Below, piece by piece: positions 16,348-25,558 of a stretch of 64,000 bases of DNA. The notes beneath the pieces are model-generated. The model was not told the origin of the DNA. It saw nothing but the letters and a program-made list of their open reading frames with translations, and made no database searches. Position numbers and translations under genes: made by a program. The stretch's first letter is position 1; every line of letters begins with the position of its first letter. The stretch is from Archangium sp. (GTDB lineage Bacteria > Myxococcota > Myxococcia > Myxococcales > Myxococcaceae), in contig JAUXRX010000016.1 of the NCBI GenBank assembly GCA_030681645.1, forward strand, positions 1 through 64,000, read 5' to 3'.

Positions 16348-19300
16348 TTGTTCGAGCCGTCTTCCCCAGCTTCTGCACCGGAACCACCGCGCCTCCCGCC
16401 GCCGGCCCCTTCTTCTGACGGCCGCGCGTTGCGCCTGCTGGGTGAGGTGCGCGCCGCGCAGGCCCGCGCCCTCCAGACCCAGGGCGTGCTGCTGGCCGTG
16501 GTCGTCTTCCTCGTCATGCTCGTCGCCGGCTCGTGGGTGGGGGCGCACGTGCCCCGCGCCGGGCTGGGGCTGATCCTCGCAGGCGGCGTCGCCGGCCTGG
16601 GGTTGCTGGTGCTCTTCAGCGTGGTGCTCCCGCGCCGCCGGGTGGGTGACGACGCGCGCACCGCCCGCACGCTCGCCGCGCAGCTGCCCGAGCTGAACCT
16701 CGATCTCCTCGCCGCCGTCGAGCTGTCGAAGGCGCTGGGCACGCGCGAAGACTTCTCGCCCGAGCTGGCGCGCGCCTTCTTGCGCGACGTCGACGCCCGG
16801 GCCGCGAAGCTCTCGGTGGGCAAGCTCATCGACCAGCGCCCCACCCAGCGCGCCGCGATGACGCTGGTGGCCACCGTGTTCCTGCTGCTGGGGCTGCTCG
16901 TCTTCAAGGGCGCCACCCTGCGCGCCGGCCTGGCGATGGCGCTGATGCCCGCGGAGTCCGCCGAGCCGCTGCGCCGGCAGCCCATCACCGGCGACGTCGA
17001 GCTGACCTACCGTTACCCCGTGCACACCGGCCTCGAGGTGCGCACCATTCCTTCGAGCACCGGCGACGTGAGCGCGCCGCAGGGCACCGAGGTGACGGTC
17101 AAGACGCGCGCGGATCGCGACGTCGAGGGCGCGGCGCTGGTGCTCAACCCGGGCGGCAGGCGCGTGCCCCTGCGCCTCGAGCGGCGCGAGCTCACCGGCA
17201 GCTTCGTGGTCAACGAGAGCGGCACCTGGCACGTGGTCTTCCTGGACGGGAACGACGTGGTGGCCGAGGGGCCGGATCAATCGATCACCGTCGAGGCTGA
17301 TCAGCCGCCCCAGGCCCGCATCACCGCGCCCATCGACGGGCTCGAGCTCGACCCCAGCAAGCAGGCCATCACCCTCAAGTTCGACGCCTCGGACGACTAC
17401 GGCCTCTCGGCCCTCGAGCTGGTCTTCACGCCCGAGGGCGGCGAGGCGCGGCGGGTGTCGCTCAAGCCCGACGACGGCCGCACCACCCGCGGCACCTTCA
17501 TGTGGGACCTCGCGCCGCTCGCGCTGCGCCCGGGCCAGCAGGTCGCGTACTACCTCGAGGCCACCGACAACGACGCGGTGAAGGGGCCCAAGAAGGGCCG
17601 GTCGGCGACGCTGCGGGTCAAGCTGTACAGCTCGGCCGAACACCGCCGCCAGGCGCTGGCGAAGGCCGAGGTGCTCTGGGGCCGCCTGGTCGATCACCTC
17701 GCCGATCGCATGGAGGCGCCTGACCGGCCCAGCCCCACGCCCGTCGACGCGGCGGTGGCGGGCAAGCCCATCGACGAGCGCGGCGTGCAGCTCGCGGGCG
17801 ACATCGGGGTGCTCGCGCAGGAGATCGGCGAAGAGCGCGACCCTGCCGAGGAGCTGCTCTCGACCCTGCTCAACATCAGCGCCGAGCTGAACACCGACGT
17901 CTCGCAGGTCGTCTCGCAGCGGCGCGTGCTGCTGCGCATCGCGGGGCGCGAAGGCGGGCCCTCGGGCAAGAGCCAGTTCGTCGACGGCCGCAACGGCGCC
18001 TTCACCCAGGACATCGCGCGGCGGCTCTCGGTGTCGCTGGCCACCGACATCCAGCACTCCGAGAAGAACGTGCTCTACCTCGAGGCGCTGCTCGACCGGG
18101 CCAAGCTCGACGCCATCCGCGAACTGGCCAACCAGCTGCGGGAAGATCGCAAGGAACTCTCGCGCCTGCTCGAGGAGTTCGTGCGCACCAAGGACTCCGC
18201 CAGCCAGGAGGCGCTGCTGGAACAGATGGAGGCGCTCAAGCAGCGCATGCTCGAGCTGCAGCAGCGCATGGCCGAGCTGAGCAAGGGCATCCGCGACGAC
18301 TTCATGAACGCCGAAGCCCTGCGCCAGATGCAGGAAGACATGGGCCTCGAGTCGAAGCTCGACGAGGTGGAAGAGCTGGTGAAGAAGGGCGACGCCGAGG
18401 CGGCCCTCAAGAAGATGCAGGAGCTCTCGATGGAGCTCGACCAGTTCCTCGAGTCGCTCGACGAGGCGGGCGAGCGCGCCGACGAAGAGAGCGACCCCGA
18501 GCTCGAGCGCATGTTCGGCGAGTTCGAGAAGAACCTCGACGAGACCGCCCAGAAGCAGCAGCAGCTCGCCGACCGCTCGAAGGCCCTGCGCGACAAGTAC
18601 CGCGAGCAGCAGAAGGAGCGCATCGCCAGGCAGGGCGAGGCGCTCAAGCGCGAGCTCAAGGAGAAGCTCGAGGAGCTGGACAAGAGCTGGAAGCAGCTCG
18701 ACGGCGATCGCATCGGCTTCCGCTTCGAGGAAGTGCAGAAGGACGCCATGCAGGCGCGCGACAACGTGCAGCAGTCCCTCGACGCCAACGACTTCGATCT
18801 CGCCTCCGAGGCCGCGGACCGCATGGAAGAGAAGGCCGCGCAGATGGCGGCCCAGGCCGGCGAGTCGCGCACCAAGGACGAGCTGTTCCAGAACCCGCCC
18901 GACGTGCGGCGCGAGTCGAAGCAGGTCCACGACAAGCTGCAGCGCGACTCGAAGAAGGCGCAGGACGTGGCGGCCAAGCTGCGCGACCTCTTCCCCCAGC
19001 CCGGCGAGCAGATGAGCGAGGGCGATCGCCAGCAGATGTCCGAGATGGCGCGCTCTCAGCGGGCGCTGCAGCAGCAGGCGCAGCAGCTGCAGCAGCAGAT
19101 GGACGCCATCGGCGAGCGCGCGCCGCTCTTCGACGAAGACACCCAGCAGCAGATGGACCAGGTCGGCCAGCGCATGCAGGGCGCCGGCGAGCGCCTCTCG
19201 GGCAAGGACGCCAGCCGCGGCTTCGGCGAGCAGCAGGGCGCGCTCGAGGGGCTGCACGGCATTCAGAAGGCGATCGCTGACGCGAAGAACGGCAAGGGCG

Positions 19301-19515
19301 GAGGCAAGGGCAAGGGCATTCCATTCCCCGTGCGGCGGGGCGGCGGCCGCGGGCGGGGCGGCGGGTCGGGCAACGAGAAGGTGGAGCTCGTCGACGAGGA
19401 CCCCACCGCCGGCTCGCGCGAGTTCCGCAAGGACGTGATGGACGCCATGAAGCAGGGCGCGCCCGATCGCTACAAGGACCAGAACAAGAAGTACTACGAG
19501 GAACTGGTCAAGTGA
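16348..19515 (+). CDS. DUF4175-like membrane protein with long C-terminal coiled coil
   Basis: 1055 residues from TTG 16348; no clear ribosome-binding site, so the start is uncertain. Three transmembrane helices lie near residues 45-65, 72-95 and 170-190. A periplasmic-type region with Ig-like strands follows (about 210-430). The C-terminal half is almost continuous charged coiled coil rich in Gln/Glu/Arg (QQRMAELSKGI, EEVEELVKKGDAEAALKKMQ), ending in a Gly/Arg/Lys-rich segment. This matches DUF4175 proteins that accompany MoxR/VWA systems in other bacteria, but MoxR here is 25 kb away. Coupled by a GTGA overlap to the peptidase/TPR gene. Confidence 0.75.
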   Translation: MFEPSSPASAPEPPRLPPPAPSSDGRALRLLGEVRAAQARALQTQGVLLAVVVFLVMLVAGSWVGAHVPRAGLGLILAGGVAGLGLLVLFSVVLPRRRVGDDARTARTLAAQLPELNLDLLAAVELSKALGTREDFSPELARAFLRDVDARAAKLSVGKLIDQRPTQRAAMTLVATVFLLLGLLVFKGATLRAGLAMALMPAESAEPLRRQPITGDVELTYRYPVHTGLEVRTIPSSTGDVSAPQGTEVTVKTRADRDVEGAALVLNPGGRRVPLRLERRELTGSFVVNESGTWHVVFLDGNDVVAEGPDQSITVEADQPPQARITAPIDGLELDPSKQAITLKFDASDDYGLSALELVFTPEGGEARRVSLKPDDGRTTRGTFMWDLAPLALRPGQQVAYYLEATDNDAVKGPKKGRSATLRVKLYSSAEHRRQALAKAEVLWGRLVDHLADRMEAPDRPSPTPVDAAVAGKPIDERGVQLAGDIGVLAQEIGEERDPAEELLSTLLNISAELNTDVSQVVSQRRVLLRIAGREGGPSGKSQFVDGRNGAFTQDIARRLSVSLATDIQHSEKNVLYLEALLDRAKLDAIRELANQLREDRKELSRLLEEFVRTKDSASQEALLEQMEALKQRMLELQQRMAELSKGIRDDFMNAEALRQMQEDMGLESKLDEVEELVKKGDAEAALKKMQELSMELDQFLESLDEAGERADEESDPELERMFGEFEKNLDETAQKQQQLADRSKALRDKYREQQKERIARQGEALKRELKEKLEELDKSWKQLDGDRIGFRFEEVQKDAMQARDNVQQSLDANDFDLASEAADRMEEKAAQMAAQAGESRTKDELFQNPPDVRRESKQVHDKLQRDSKKAQDVAAKLRDLFPQPGEQMSEGDRQQMSEMARSQRALQQQAQQLQQQMDAIGERAPLFDEDTQQQMDQVGQRMQGAGERLSGKDASRGFGEQQGALEGLHGIQKAIADAKNGKGGGKGKGIPFPVRRGGGRGRGGGSGNEKVELVDEDPTAGSREFRKDVMDAMKQGAPDRYKDQNKKYYEELVK

Positions 19516-21230
19516 GCCGGCTGCTCCTCGTCCTCGTCCTCGTCGCCCTGCCCGCCTTCGCGCAGGACGACCCGCCCGCGCACCCGGAGCTCAAGGGCGA
19601 GGCGAAGGCGCGCATTCAGAACCTCGACCAGTACCTCGAAGACTGGGACCTCGAGGCCGCGAAGGCCGAGCTCACCGCGCTCGAGAAGCTCGCCCCCGCC
19701 GACGTCGAGCCGCTCGCGTACTACCAGGGCCGCATCGCCTTCGAAGAAGGCCGCTACGCCGACGCCCGGCAGCTGCTCGAGAAGGCCGGGCTGACCGACA
19801 AGCCGGGCAGCTGGGTGCGCCTGGCGAAAGACACCGACGCCATCATCGGCAACACCGAGCGCGCCGAGAGCGCCCACTTCATCTTCCTCTACCCGAAGGG
19901 GAAGGACGCGGTGCTCGTGCCCTGGGCGCTCGAGGCGCTCGAGGCCATCCGCGCCGCGCTCGAGAAAGACCTCGGCTACGCCCCGCCGGGGAAGATTCGC
20001 GTGGAGATCGTCTCGTCGGCCGGTGAGCTGGCGAAGGTCTCGACCCTGAGCAAGGAAGCGATCAAGACCACCGGCACCATCGCCATCTGCAAGTTCAACA
20101 AGCTGATGGTCACCAGCCCCAAGGCGGTGGTGACGGGCTACGACTGGCTCGACACCGTCGCCCACGAGTACGTGCACCTGGTGGTGAGCCGCAAGAGCCG
20201 CAACACCGTGCCCATCTGGATGCACGAAGGCCTGGCGAAGTACCTCGAGTCGCGCTGGCGCGGGCCCGCGGGTGGGGCGATGACGCCGCCCACGCTCGCG
20301 CTGCTCGGCAGCCGGGTGAAGAAGAACCAGCTGGTGCCCTTCGAGAAGATGCACCCGTCGATGGCCCTGCTGCCCACCGCCGAAGACGCCGCCACCGCCT
20401 TCGCCGAGGTCTTCTTCGCCATCAAGCTGGTCGACCAGGAGGGCGGGCCGCAGCCGCTCGAGCGCCTCCTCGACGCGATGAGCAGGGGCGTGAGCGATCG
20501 CGCCGCCATCGAGCTGGTGATGAAGCGAAAGTGGCCCGAGTTCGAGAAGGCGTGGATGACGTCGCTCAGGAAGCAGCCCTACCCGAAGGAGCTGCTGCCC
20601 CCGTCGAGCTGGGAAGTGAAGGAGCTGATCGAAGGCGCGGGCGCGAAGAAGGAACCGAAGAAGAAGGGCCGCGAGGTGAGCTTCGGTGACTTCGCCGAGG
20701 TGAAGGAAGTCGACGCCCGCCGCGCCGCGCACCTGGGCGAGCTGTTCCGCGAGCGCAAGCGCATGGGCGCCGCCTCGGAAGCGTACGGCCGCGCGTACAA
20801 GGTGGTGGGCGACAAGTACGAGTCGGTGTCGAACAAGTACGCGCTCACCCTGCTCGAGCTGCGCAAGTACGACGAGGCGGCGGTGGTGCTCGAGGGCAGC
20901 CTCAAGCTGCACCCCGGCAGCGCGTCGACCAACGTGCACCTGGGCCGCATTCACCTGCGCGGCAAGCGCTTCGAGGCGGCGAAGAAGGCGTACCTCGACG
21001 CGCTCGCGGTCAACCCGTTCGATCCCGAGGTGCACCTCGCGCTCTACGCCGCGGCCGACGCCCTCAACGACGGGGCGCTCAAGGCGCGCACCAAGGACGC
21101 GGTCAAGCTGCTGCTGCAGGTGGACGACGCGGTGGTGGGGCCGCTGGCGAAGAAGTTCGCGCAGTCAGACGACCTGGCCGAGACCAACCTCGCGCCCGAG
21201 CCGGTGCGCCCCGCGCCCGACGCCGGCTGA
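19512..21230 (+). CDS. secreted gluzincin-type (peptidase MA-like) metalloprotease with TPRs
   Basis: 572 residues from GTG 19512, overlapping the previous stop. The signal peptide is MSRLLLVLVLVALPAFAQ. An early TPR-like pair (about 35-95) precedes a peptidase domain with HEYVH (218-222) and the downstream WMHEGLAKYLE (237-247), giving the HExxH...E zinc ligands. C-terminal TPR repeats (about 395-520: GELFRERKRMGAASEAYGRAY, LGRIHLRGKRFEAAKKAYLDAL) follow. Likely a periplasmic protease or scaffold acting with the DUF4175 partner. Confidence 0.8.
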   Translation: MSRLLLVLVLVALPAFAQDDPPAHPELKGEAKARIQNLDQYLEDWDLEAAKAELTALEKLAPADVEPLAYYQGRIAFEEGRYADARQLLEKAGLTDKPGSWVRLAKDTDAIIGNTERAESAHFIFLYPKGKDAVLVPWALEALEAIRAALEKDLGYAPPGKIRVEIVSSAGELAKVSTLSKEAIKTTGTIAICKFNKLMVTSPKAVVTGYDWLDTVAHEYVHLVVSRKSRNTVPIWMHEGLAKYLESRWRGPAGGAMTPPTLALLGSRVKKNQLVPFEKMHPSMALLPTAEDAATAFAEVFFAIKLVDQEGGPQPLERLLDAMSRGVSDRAAIELVMKRKWPEFEKAWMTSLRKQPYPKELLPPSSWEVKELIEGAGAKKEPKKKGREVSFGDFAEVKEVDARRAAHLGELFRERKRMGAASEAYGRAYKVVGDKYESVSNKYALTLLELRKYDEAAVVLEGSLKLHPGSASTNVHLGRIHLRGKRFEAAKKAYLDALAVNPFDPEVHLALYAAADALNDGALKARTKDAVKLLLQVDDAVVGPLAKKFAQSDDLAETNLAPEPVRPAPDAG

Positions 21231-21274
21231 GGCCCTCACCCCTCGCGGAGTGAAGGCCCCGGGCCCGCGATGGG

Positions 21275-21898
21275 TCAGCGCGAATCGAAGCCGAGGGTGA
21301 GCATCGGGGTGATGGTGACGATCGACTGGGTGGTGGTCACCGGCGGCGAGAAGATCGGCTGCCGCGACCAGCCCAGGGTCATGTCGGTGTGGAACAACAG
21401 CAGGCCCTCGAAGCCGAAGGTGAACCCGGGCCGGCGGAACGTGGGCGGCCGGCTGGCGGCGGTGGCGAAGCCGAAGCGCAGGCTGAGGCCGGGCTTCCAC
21501 ACGCCGCTGAAGCCCGCCGCGGGCGGCTCGGCGACGCTGACGAGGCCGGTGCCACCAAAGTTGAACATCGCCAGGCGGCCCCACGCGGCGACGGGTCCTC
21601 CCCCGAGATAGAAGAAGTCGACGGGCGAGAACTCGGCGATGGCGCCGGCGTGGATGAGGAACGACCCGCCGACGCCGAGGCTTCCACCGCCCGAGAGGTA
21701 GGCGCTGAACTGCCGGCTGGGCTGGTAGCCGAGGCGCGCCTCGGCTTGCAGCAGCAGCTGGCCGATGGGGAGGATCGCGCCCACGCTCGCCGACAGGCCC
21801 CAGCGCACCCGGCCACCCGTGTCTTCGAGCGGCGCGTCGGTGAATTGCTGCGCGAAGGCGCCGGTGGAAAACACCGCACAGAGGAGCGCCGCTCGCAT
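21275..21898 (-). CDS. outer-membrane beta-barrel-like protein
   Basis: 207 residues with signal peptide MRAALLCAVFSTGAFAQ. Repeated Gly-rich amphipathic strands follow (GLSASVGAILPIGQLLLQAEARLGYQ, FGFEGLLLFHTDMTLGW), as in small outer-membrane barrels; the C-terminus is LGFDSR. Four bases from the upstream lipoprotein gene, so cotranscribed. Convergent with 21230 across a GC-rich gap (21231-21274) with a degenerate repeat. Function unknown. Confidence 0.6.
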   Translation of the reverse strand: MRAALLCAVFSTGAFAQQFTDAPLEDTGGRVRWGLSASVGAILPIGQLLLQAEARLGYQPSRQFSAYLSGGGSLGVGGSFLIHAGAIAEFSPVDFFYLGGGPVAAWGRLAMFNFGGTGLVSVAEPPAAGFSGVWKPGLSLRFGFATAASRPPTFRRPGFTFGFEGLLLFHTDMTLGWSRQPIFSPPVTTTQSIVTITPMLTLGFDSR

Positions 21899-21902
21899 GG
21901 TC

Positions 21903-23024
21903 TCAGTGCCCCGTGGCCGCGACGATCAACCCGATGATCAACACCACGAGGCCGATGGTACCGAGGATCGCCCCGACGGTGGCACCGAAGACCCAGGTGC
22001 TCGTCGCGGCGCTGACCACCAGGAAGCCGGTCGCGGCCAGCCCCAGCAGAATGCCGCCCGCGGTGAGAATGCCGGGGCTCGACTTTCTGCCCTTCGGCAC
22101 GGGCTTGCAGACGCCCGCGCTCCACTTTCCGTCGCCGAGGTCCTTGTAGTCGTCACAGGTGAAGCCGGTGCCGCACTCTTCCGCCTGGACGCAGGCGATG
22201 CCCTCGCTCGTCTTCGCGCCGGTCTCGGGCCCGGGCCCGGTGGCGCCCCTGTCCACCGGTGCCGGTTCGGTCCCCGCGTCGGGCGCTCCGTCGATCGCCG
22301 CCGGGCCCCCGGTCACCGGGTGGAAGGCCGACGAGTCGATGCCACCGCTCTCACCCTGCCAGAGGAGCGAGGTGCCGATGGCCGCGCCCGCGCGCCGCTC
22401 GAGCTCGGCGCGGGCGCCGTGGCGGGCGGCCACCTTGTGCATCTTCCCCGTGTACTCGGCGATGGCGAGGTCGGGCGACTGCCTCAGGCGCGCGCACGCC
22501 TGGGCCGACACGGCGCGCAGCTTCGAGCGCTGCTTGAGCGACACCCCGAAGGACGCGGCGTCTTCGTCGAGCCGGCCCATGATGCGCATGCCCAGCTGGG
22601 GATCATCGCGCAGCGCCTTCGAGACGCCGGCGCGCTCGGTGGGCGAGAGCCCCTCGAGCATCGACGTCATGCCGAACATCGCGTCGTCGAACTCGCCCAT
22701 CGAGTCACGCAGCCGCTGCTGCACGCCCGCGTGCGCCATCTGTTCAGGCGGGAGCTCCTGCACCGTGCCCACCAGGAGCAGGGAACGCAGCGTCTTCTTC
22801 GCCAGGTCCTCGCCGTGTTGCACCCGGGCGGTGAGCCCGGGCTTGTCGAGGAACTGAGCGAAGAAGGAGCGCGCGTCGATCGCCGCCCTCGCGCCGTCGA
22901 GCTCAGCGAGGAACCCGCCCATCTCGGCGGCGCCCACCGAGGCGGGGTTGGCCAGCAGGCTCGCGCAGCCCGAGCCGCCCACGCTCGCCAACGCCCCCAG
23001 CTTCAACAGCTCGCGTCGATCCAT
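21903..23024 (-). CDS. lipoprotein with C-terminal transmembrane pair
   Basis: 373 residues from ATG 23024. The N-terminus (MDRRELLKLGALASVGGSGC) joins a twin-arginine-like DRRELLK motif to a lipobox-like GGSGC, suggesting Tat export and lipidation. An alpha-helical middle is followed by a Pro/Gly/Thr-rich linker (about 235-275) and a short Cys-containing module (CVQAEECGTGFTC). Two hydrophobic helices close the protein (ILTAGGILLGLAATGFLVVSA and VGAILGTIGLVVLIIGLIVAA). No family recognised. Confidence 0.6.
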   Translation of the reverse strand: MDRRELLKLGALASVGGSGCASLLANPASVGAAEMGGFLAELDGARAAIDARSFFAQFLDKPGLTARVQHGEDLAKKTLRSLLLVGTVQELPPEQMAHAGVQQRLRDSMGEFDDAMFGMTSMLEGLSPTERAGVSKALRDDPQLGMRIMGRLDEDAASFGVSLKQRSKLRAVSAQACARLRQSPDLAIAEYTGKMHKVAARHGARAELERRAGAAIGTSLLWQGESGGIDSSAFHPVTGGPAAIDGAPDAGTEPAPVDRGATGPGPETGAKTSEGIACVQAEECGTGFTCDDYKDLGDGKWSAGVCKPVPKGRKSSPGILTAGGILLGLAATGFLVVSAATSTWVFGATVGAILGTIGLVVLIIGLIVAATGH

Positions 23025-23213
23025 CGCGTGAAGATTGCCCTGCTCGCGCCTGCCTCCGCCAGCGGCACGTGCTCAGCCTGACGAGAAAGGTGTGCAGAAA
23101 GCTGCACAGGCGGCCGCCCAGGCCTGGCGGAAGACGGCCCCGGTGGCGCGCTGATTGCTTGAGCTGGCCTCGAGACCGCACGAAGCCCGGGCGAGGACCC
23201 TGAGGAGTGAGTC
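23025..23213. other. divergent intergenic region
   Basis: 189 bp separating the lipoprotein (minus) from the DoxX gene (plus). It should hold both promoters. No clear operator or RNA was recognised. Confidence 0.4.
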
Positions 23214-23588
23214 ATGTCCATCGAGGACAAAGAGATGCCGCTGCGCATGAGGCTGGTCACCCTGGTGCTGGGGTTGGTCTTCCTCACCTCGGGCGCGACG
23301 AAGTTGCTCGGGCTCTCCACGCTGGGGGACTTCTTCGTGCACCTGCGGCTGCCCCCGTGGATGTTGCCCGCGGTGGGTGGGGCCGAGTTCATCGTGGGCC
23401 TGCTCACCTTGAATCGCTCCACGCACTGGTACGGCGCGGTGGGCGTGGCGGTGATGATGATCGGCGCAGCGCTCACCCACGTGATGACCGGCTACCTGTT
23501 GCCGATGGTGTTCCTCAACGCCGCGCTGCTGGCGGCGTCCGTATGGGTCGTCGTGAAAGACCGCCCGTTCTTCCTGCGCGTCATCTGA
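23214..23588 (+). CDS. DoxX family membrane protein
   Basis: 124 residues from ATG 23214 with GAGGAG upstream. Four transmembrane helices: LVTLVLGLVFLTSGATKL, WMLPAVGGAEFIVGLLTL, YGAVGVAVMMIGAALTHV and PMVFLNAALLAASVWVVV. The first helix with GLVFLTSGATKLLG matches the DoxX start, and HWYGAVGVAVMMIGAALTHV matches its third segment. DoxX proteins are linked to respiration or redox balance, but many are uncharacterised. A CBS-domain gene follows 80 bp downstream. Confidence 0.85.
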   Translation: MSIEDKEMPLRMRLVTLVLGLVFLTSGATKLLGLSTLGDFFVHLRLPPWMLPAVGGAEFIVGLLTLNRSTHWYGAVGVAVMMIGAALTHVMTGYLLPMVFLNAALLAASVWVVVKDRPFFLRVI

Positions 23589-23668
23589 GCGGTGAAGCCC
23601 GACTGAACCGCGCGCAGCCGATGCGGGCCGTTGCCGCAAGCCGTGCGTGAGGGCTGGAGGAGGCTGCC

Positions 23669-24190
23669 ATGGAAGCGAACATCTGGCCGCGCGAGCCGGC
23701 GTGGCCCACCGCGTCGAGCCGGTCCCGGGCCTCGCGTCTGGTGGGCTGGTTGTTCCAGGGGCCGGCGCAGGCGAGGTTCCAGCAGGACGTGCTGCGCGAA
23801 TCGCTCGAGGCGCTCCCGGTGCGGCGGCTCATGCGCACGCAGCTCGATCGACTCACGCCGGGCCTGCCCATCGAAGACTTCGTGAGCGATCACGTGCTGA
23901 CCGAGGATCAACACGCCTGGCCCGTGGAGTCGGGTGGGGTGCTGCTGGGCCTCGTGTCGATGGAAGACCTGCGCAAGGTGAAGCGCGAAGACTGGGCCCG
24001 CACGCCCGTGGGCGAGGTGATGAAGCCGGCCGCCCAGCTCGCCGCGCTCTCACCCGAAGCCCACGCCGAGCAGGCGCTCGAGACGTTGGCCGACCGGCAG
24101 GTGGAAGAGCTGCCGGTGCTCGAGCACGGCCACCTGCTGGGCCTGGTGCGCGGGCAGGATCTGCTGCGCTGGCTCGCGACCCGGCGATGA
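23669..24190 (+). CDS. CBS-domain pair protein, like the C-terminus of an S2P protease
   Basis: 173 residues from ATG 23669 with AGGAGG upstream. Residues about 22-50 (SRLVGWLFQGPAQARFQQDVLRESLEALPV, quoted in part: GPAQARFQQDVLRESL) resemble the linker after the membrane domain of site-2 proteases of the M50/Rv2625c type. Two CBS domains follow (about 51-110: VRRLMRTQLDRL, ending GLVSMEDLRKV; about 111-170: VGEVMKPAAQLA, ending GLVRGQDLLRWL). The protease domain is absent, so this is either a standalone adenosyl-nucleotide sensor or a truncated relic with its own good ribosome-binding site. Confidence 0.75.
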   Translation: MEANIWPREPAWPTASSRSRASRLVGWLFQGPAQARFQQDVLRESLEALPVRRLMRTQLDRLTPGLPIEDFVSDHVLTEDQHAWPVESGGVLLGLVSMEDLRKVKREDWARTPVGEVMKPAAQLAALSPEAHAEQALETLADRQVEELPVLEHGHLLGLVRGQDLLRWLATRR

Positions 24191-24196
24191 GGTCCT

Positions 24197-24862
24197 TCAC
24201 CGGGGCGCGGTGGCGCGGATGACCCTGGCGGGCCGGCCTGCCACCTGCTCGAAGCCTCCCACCACGTCGACGAAGCCCTGCTCGCGCAGGAGGGCCGCCA
24301 CGGCCTGCGGGTCGACCTCGGCGAAGTGGCTCGCGTGCGCGCGCCGTTGCCGCATCTGCTCGAAGAACGGGTGTGTCGGGTCTTCGAAGTCTTCGTCCAC
24401 CAGCAGCACCCGGCCGCCCGGACGAACGACGCGCCGCAGCTCTGCCGCCGCCTTCGCGACGCTGGTCCAGTGATGCACGGTGTTCACCGTCCAGAGCGCG
24501 TCGATGCTCGCGGCGTCGAGGGGCAGTGACTCTGCCGCGCCATCGAGCACGGTGACGTGGCCGCGTCGGGGGCTGGCCAGCAGCCGAAGCTTCAAGATGC
24601 GCCGCATGAAGGGCGTGGGGTCGACCGCGAGGACGTGGGCCCCGCTGCGCGCCGCCGTGAGGGTGGCCGGCCCCATGCCCGCACCGAGGTCGACGACGCG
24701 TTCACCGGGCTGCGGTCGCACCAGCGCCACCACCGCGTCGCTCACCGGCGAACGCCACATGACGGGGAGCAGGCTCAGGTACCGGGCCAGCCCCGAGAGC
24801 CCCCGGTCGTGCGCGTGCCCATGCCCGTGTGGTTGCTGCCCATGCGAATGATGATGGCTCAC
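24197..24862 (-). CDS. class I SAM-dependent methyltransferase with His-rich N-terminus
   Basis: 221 residues from ATG 24862. The first 19 residues hold eight histidines (MSHHHSHGQQPHGHGHAHD), a possible metal-binding tail. The methyltransferase core shows motif I VVDLGAGMGPATL, the acidic VLAVDPTPFM strand, DALWTVNTVHHW (motif II/IV region) and VRPGGRVLLVDEDFEDP. It is close to UbiE/COQ5-type small-molecule methyltransferases. Convergent with the CBS gene, seven bases apart. Substrate unknown. Confidence 0.85.
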   Translation of the reverse strand: MSHHHSHGQQPHGHGHAHDRGLSGLARYLSLLPVMWRSPVSDAVVALVRPQPGERVVDLGAGMGPATLTAARSGAHVLAVDPTPFMRRILKLRLLASPRRGHVTVLDGAAESLPLDAASIDALWTVNTVHHWTSVAKAAAELRRVVRPGGRVLLVDEDFEDPTHPFFEQMRQRRAHASHFAEVDPQAVAALLREQGFVDVVGGFEQVAGRPARVIRATAPR

Positions 24863-24913
24863 GGGCAGGGAATAGCGCGAACCGCCCCCCTGGGCTCGTT
24901 CGATGGCCGCGGC

Positions 24914-25558
24914 TCAGCGCTTGGGGAACCCCACGGTCTGCGCGAGCAGCACCTGCTGATCGTGCGTGAGCTTCAGCGCGTCGGCGACGGCCCCGCGGTC
25001 CATCCACGCGCGCAGCACGGTGGAGAGCCCGGCGCTGGCGGCGAAGAGGTACACGTTCTGGGCGATCGCCCCAGCGGCCACCGAGGCGTAGCGTTCGCGC
25101 TCGGACACGGGCACCAGCGTCATGCGGGCGTGATCGACCACGTAGACGAGATCGAGCGGCGCCTGGTCCACGAAGTCCTGGTACCCGGTGACCCGCCGCA
25201 CGTCGGTCGCCGCCACCAGGTGGAGCGCGTGCGCGGTCGCGTCGTAGAGGTACGTGCCCGTGCGCAGCGCCACGTAGAGGTCGATCTCCTGGCAGTCGAT
25301 GGCGGTGGGCGCGGTGCGGTTGCCGTCGGGCCGGTTGACGCCCCACGCCGCCCAGAGCAACGAGGACAACACCGGCAAGGGCAACGGGTCGGGCGAGAAG
25401 TCGCGGCCCGAGCGGCGCTGCGAGAGCGCGTCCATCAGGGGGAGCCCTCCGTGCTGCGGGGCCGGGGGCAGGGCGATGGTCGCAGCAGACGCGCCCACCG
25501 CGGGCTTCGGCCTCAACTTCCCCATCAGGCCCAGCGCCAGCCGGCTCAAGGTGCTCAT
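24914..25558 (-). CDS. SagB-type nitroreductase-family oxidoreductase
   Basis: 214 residues from ATG 25558, preceded by AAGGAGG. Typical flavin-binding segments are present: LSQRRSGRDFSPDPLPLPVLSSLLWAAWGVN (SRRS/FMN-phosphate region, about 47-76, quoted in part: LSQRRSGRDFSPDPLPLP), GAIAQNVYLFAASAGLSTVLRAWM and the C-terminal TVGFPK. Such FMN enzymes reduce nitro or quinone substrates or oxidise azoline rings in RiPP pathways. No RiPP precursor or YcaO gene is nearby, so a general redox role is more likely. Confidence 0.8.
   Translation of the reverse strand: MSTLSRLALGLMGKLRPKPAVGASAATIALPPAPQHGGLPLMDALSQRRSGRDFSPDPLPLPVLSSLLWAAWGVNRPDGNRTAPTAIDCQEIDLYVALRTGTYLYDATAHALHLVAATDVRRVTGYQDFVDQAPLDLVYVVDHARMTLVPVSERERYASVAAGAIAQNVYLFAASAGLSTVLRAWMDRGAVADALKLTHDQQVLLAQTVGFPKR

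Noticed and set aside
15987..16418. Plus-strand open frame in the sigma/DUF4175 intergenic region
   Set aside because: Crosses the inverted-repeat element, lacks a ribosome-binding site and has only a short protein-like stretch; recorded as possible decayed sequence.
16132..19257. 1041-codon minus-strand open frame opposite the DUF4175 gene
   Set aside because: Leu/Ala/His-rich antisense shadow with no start signal or motif.
24914..25558. RiPP cluster around the SagB-type nitroreductase
   Set aside because: No precursor peptide or YcaO cyclodehydratase gene is adjacent.
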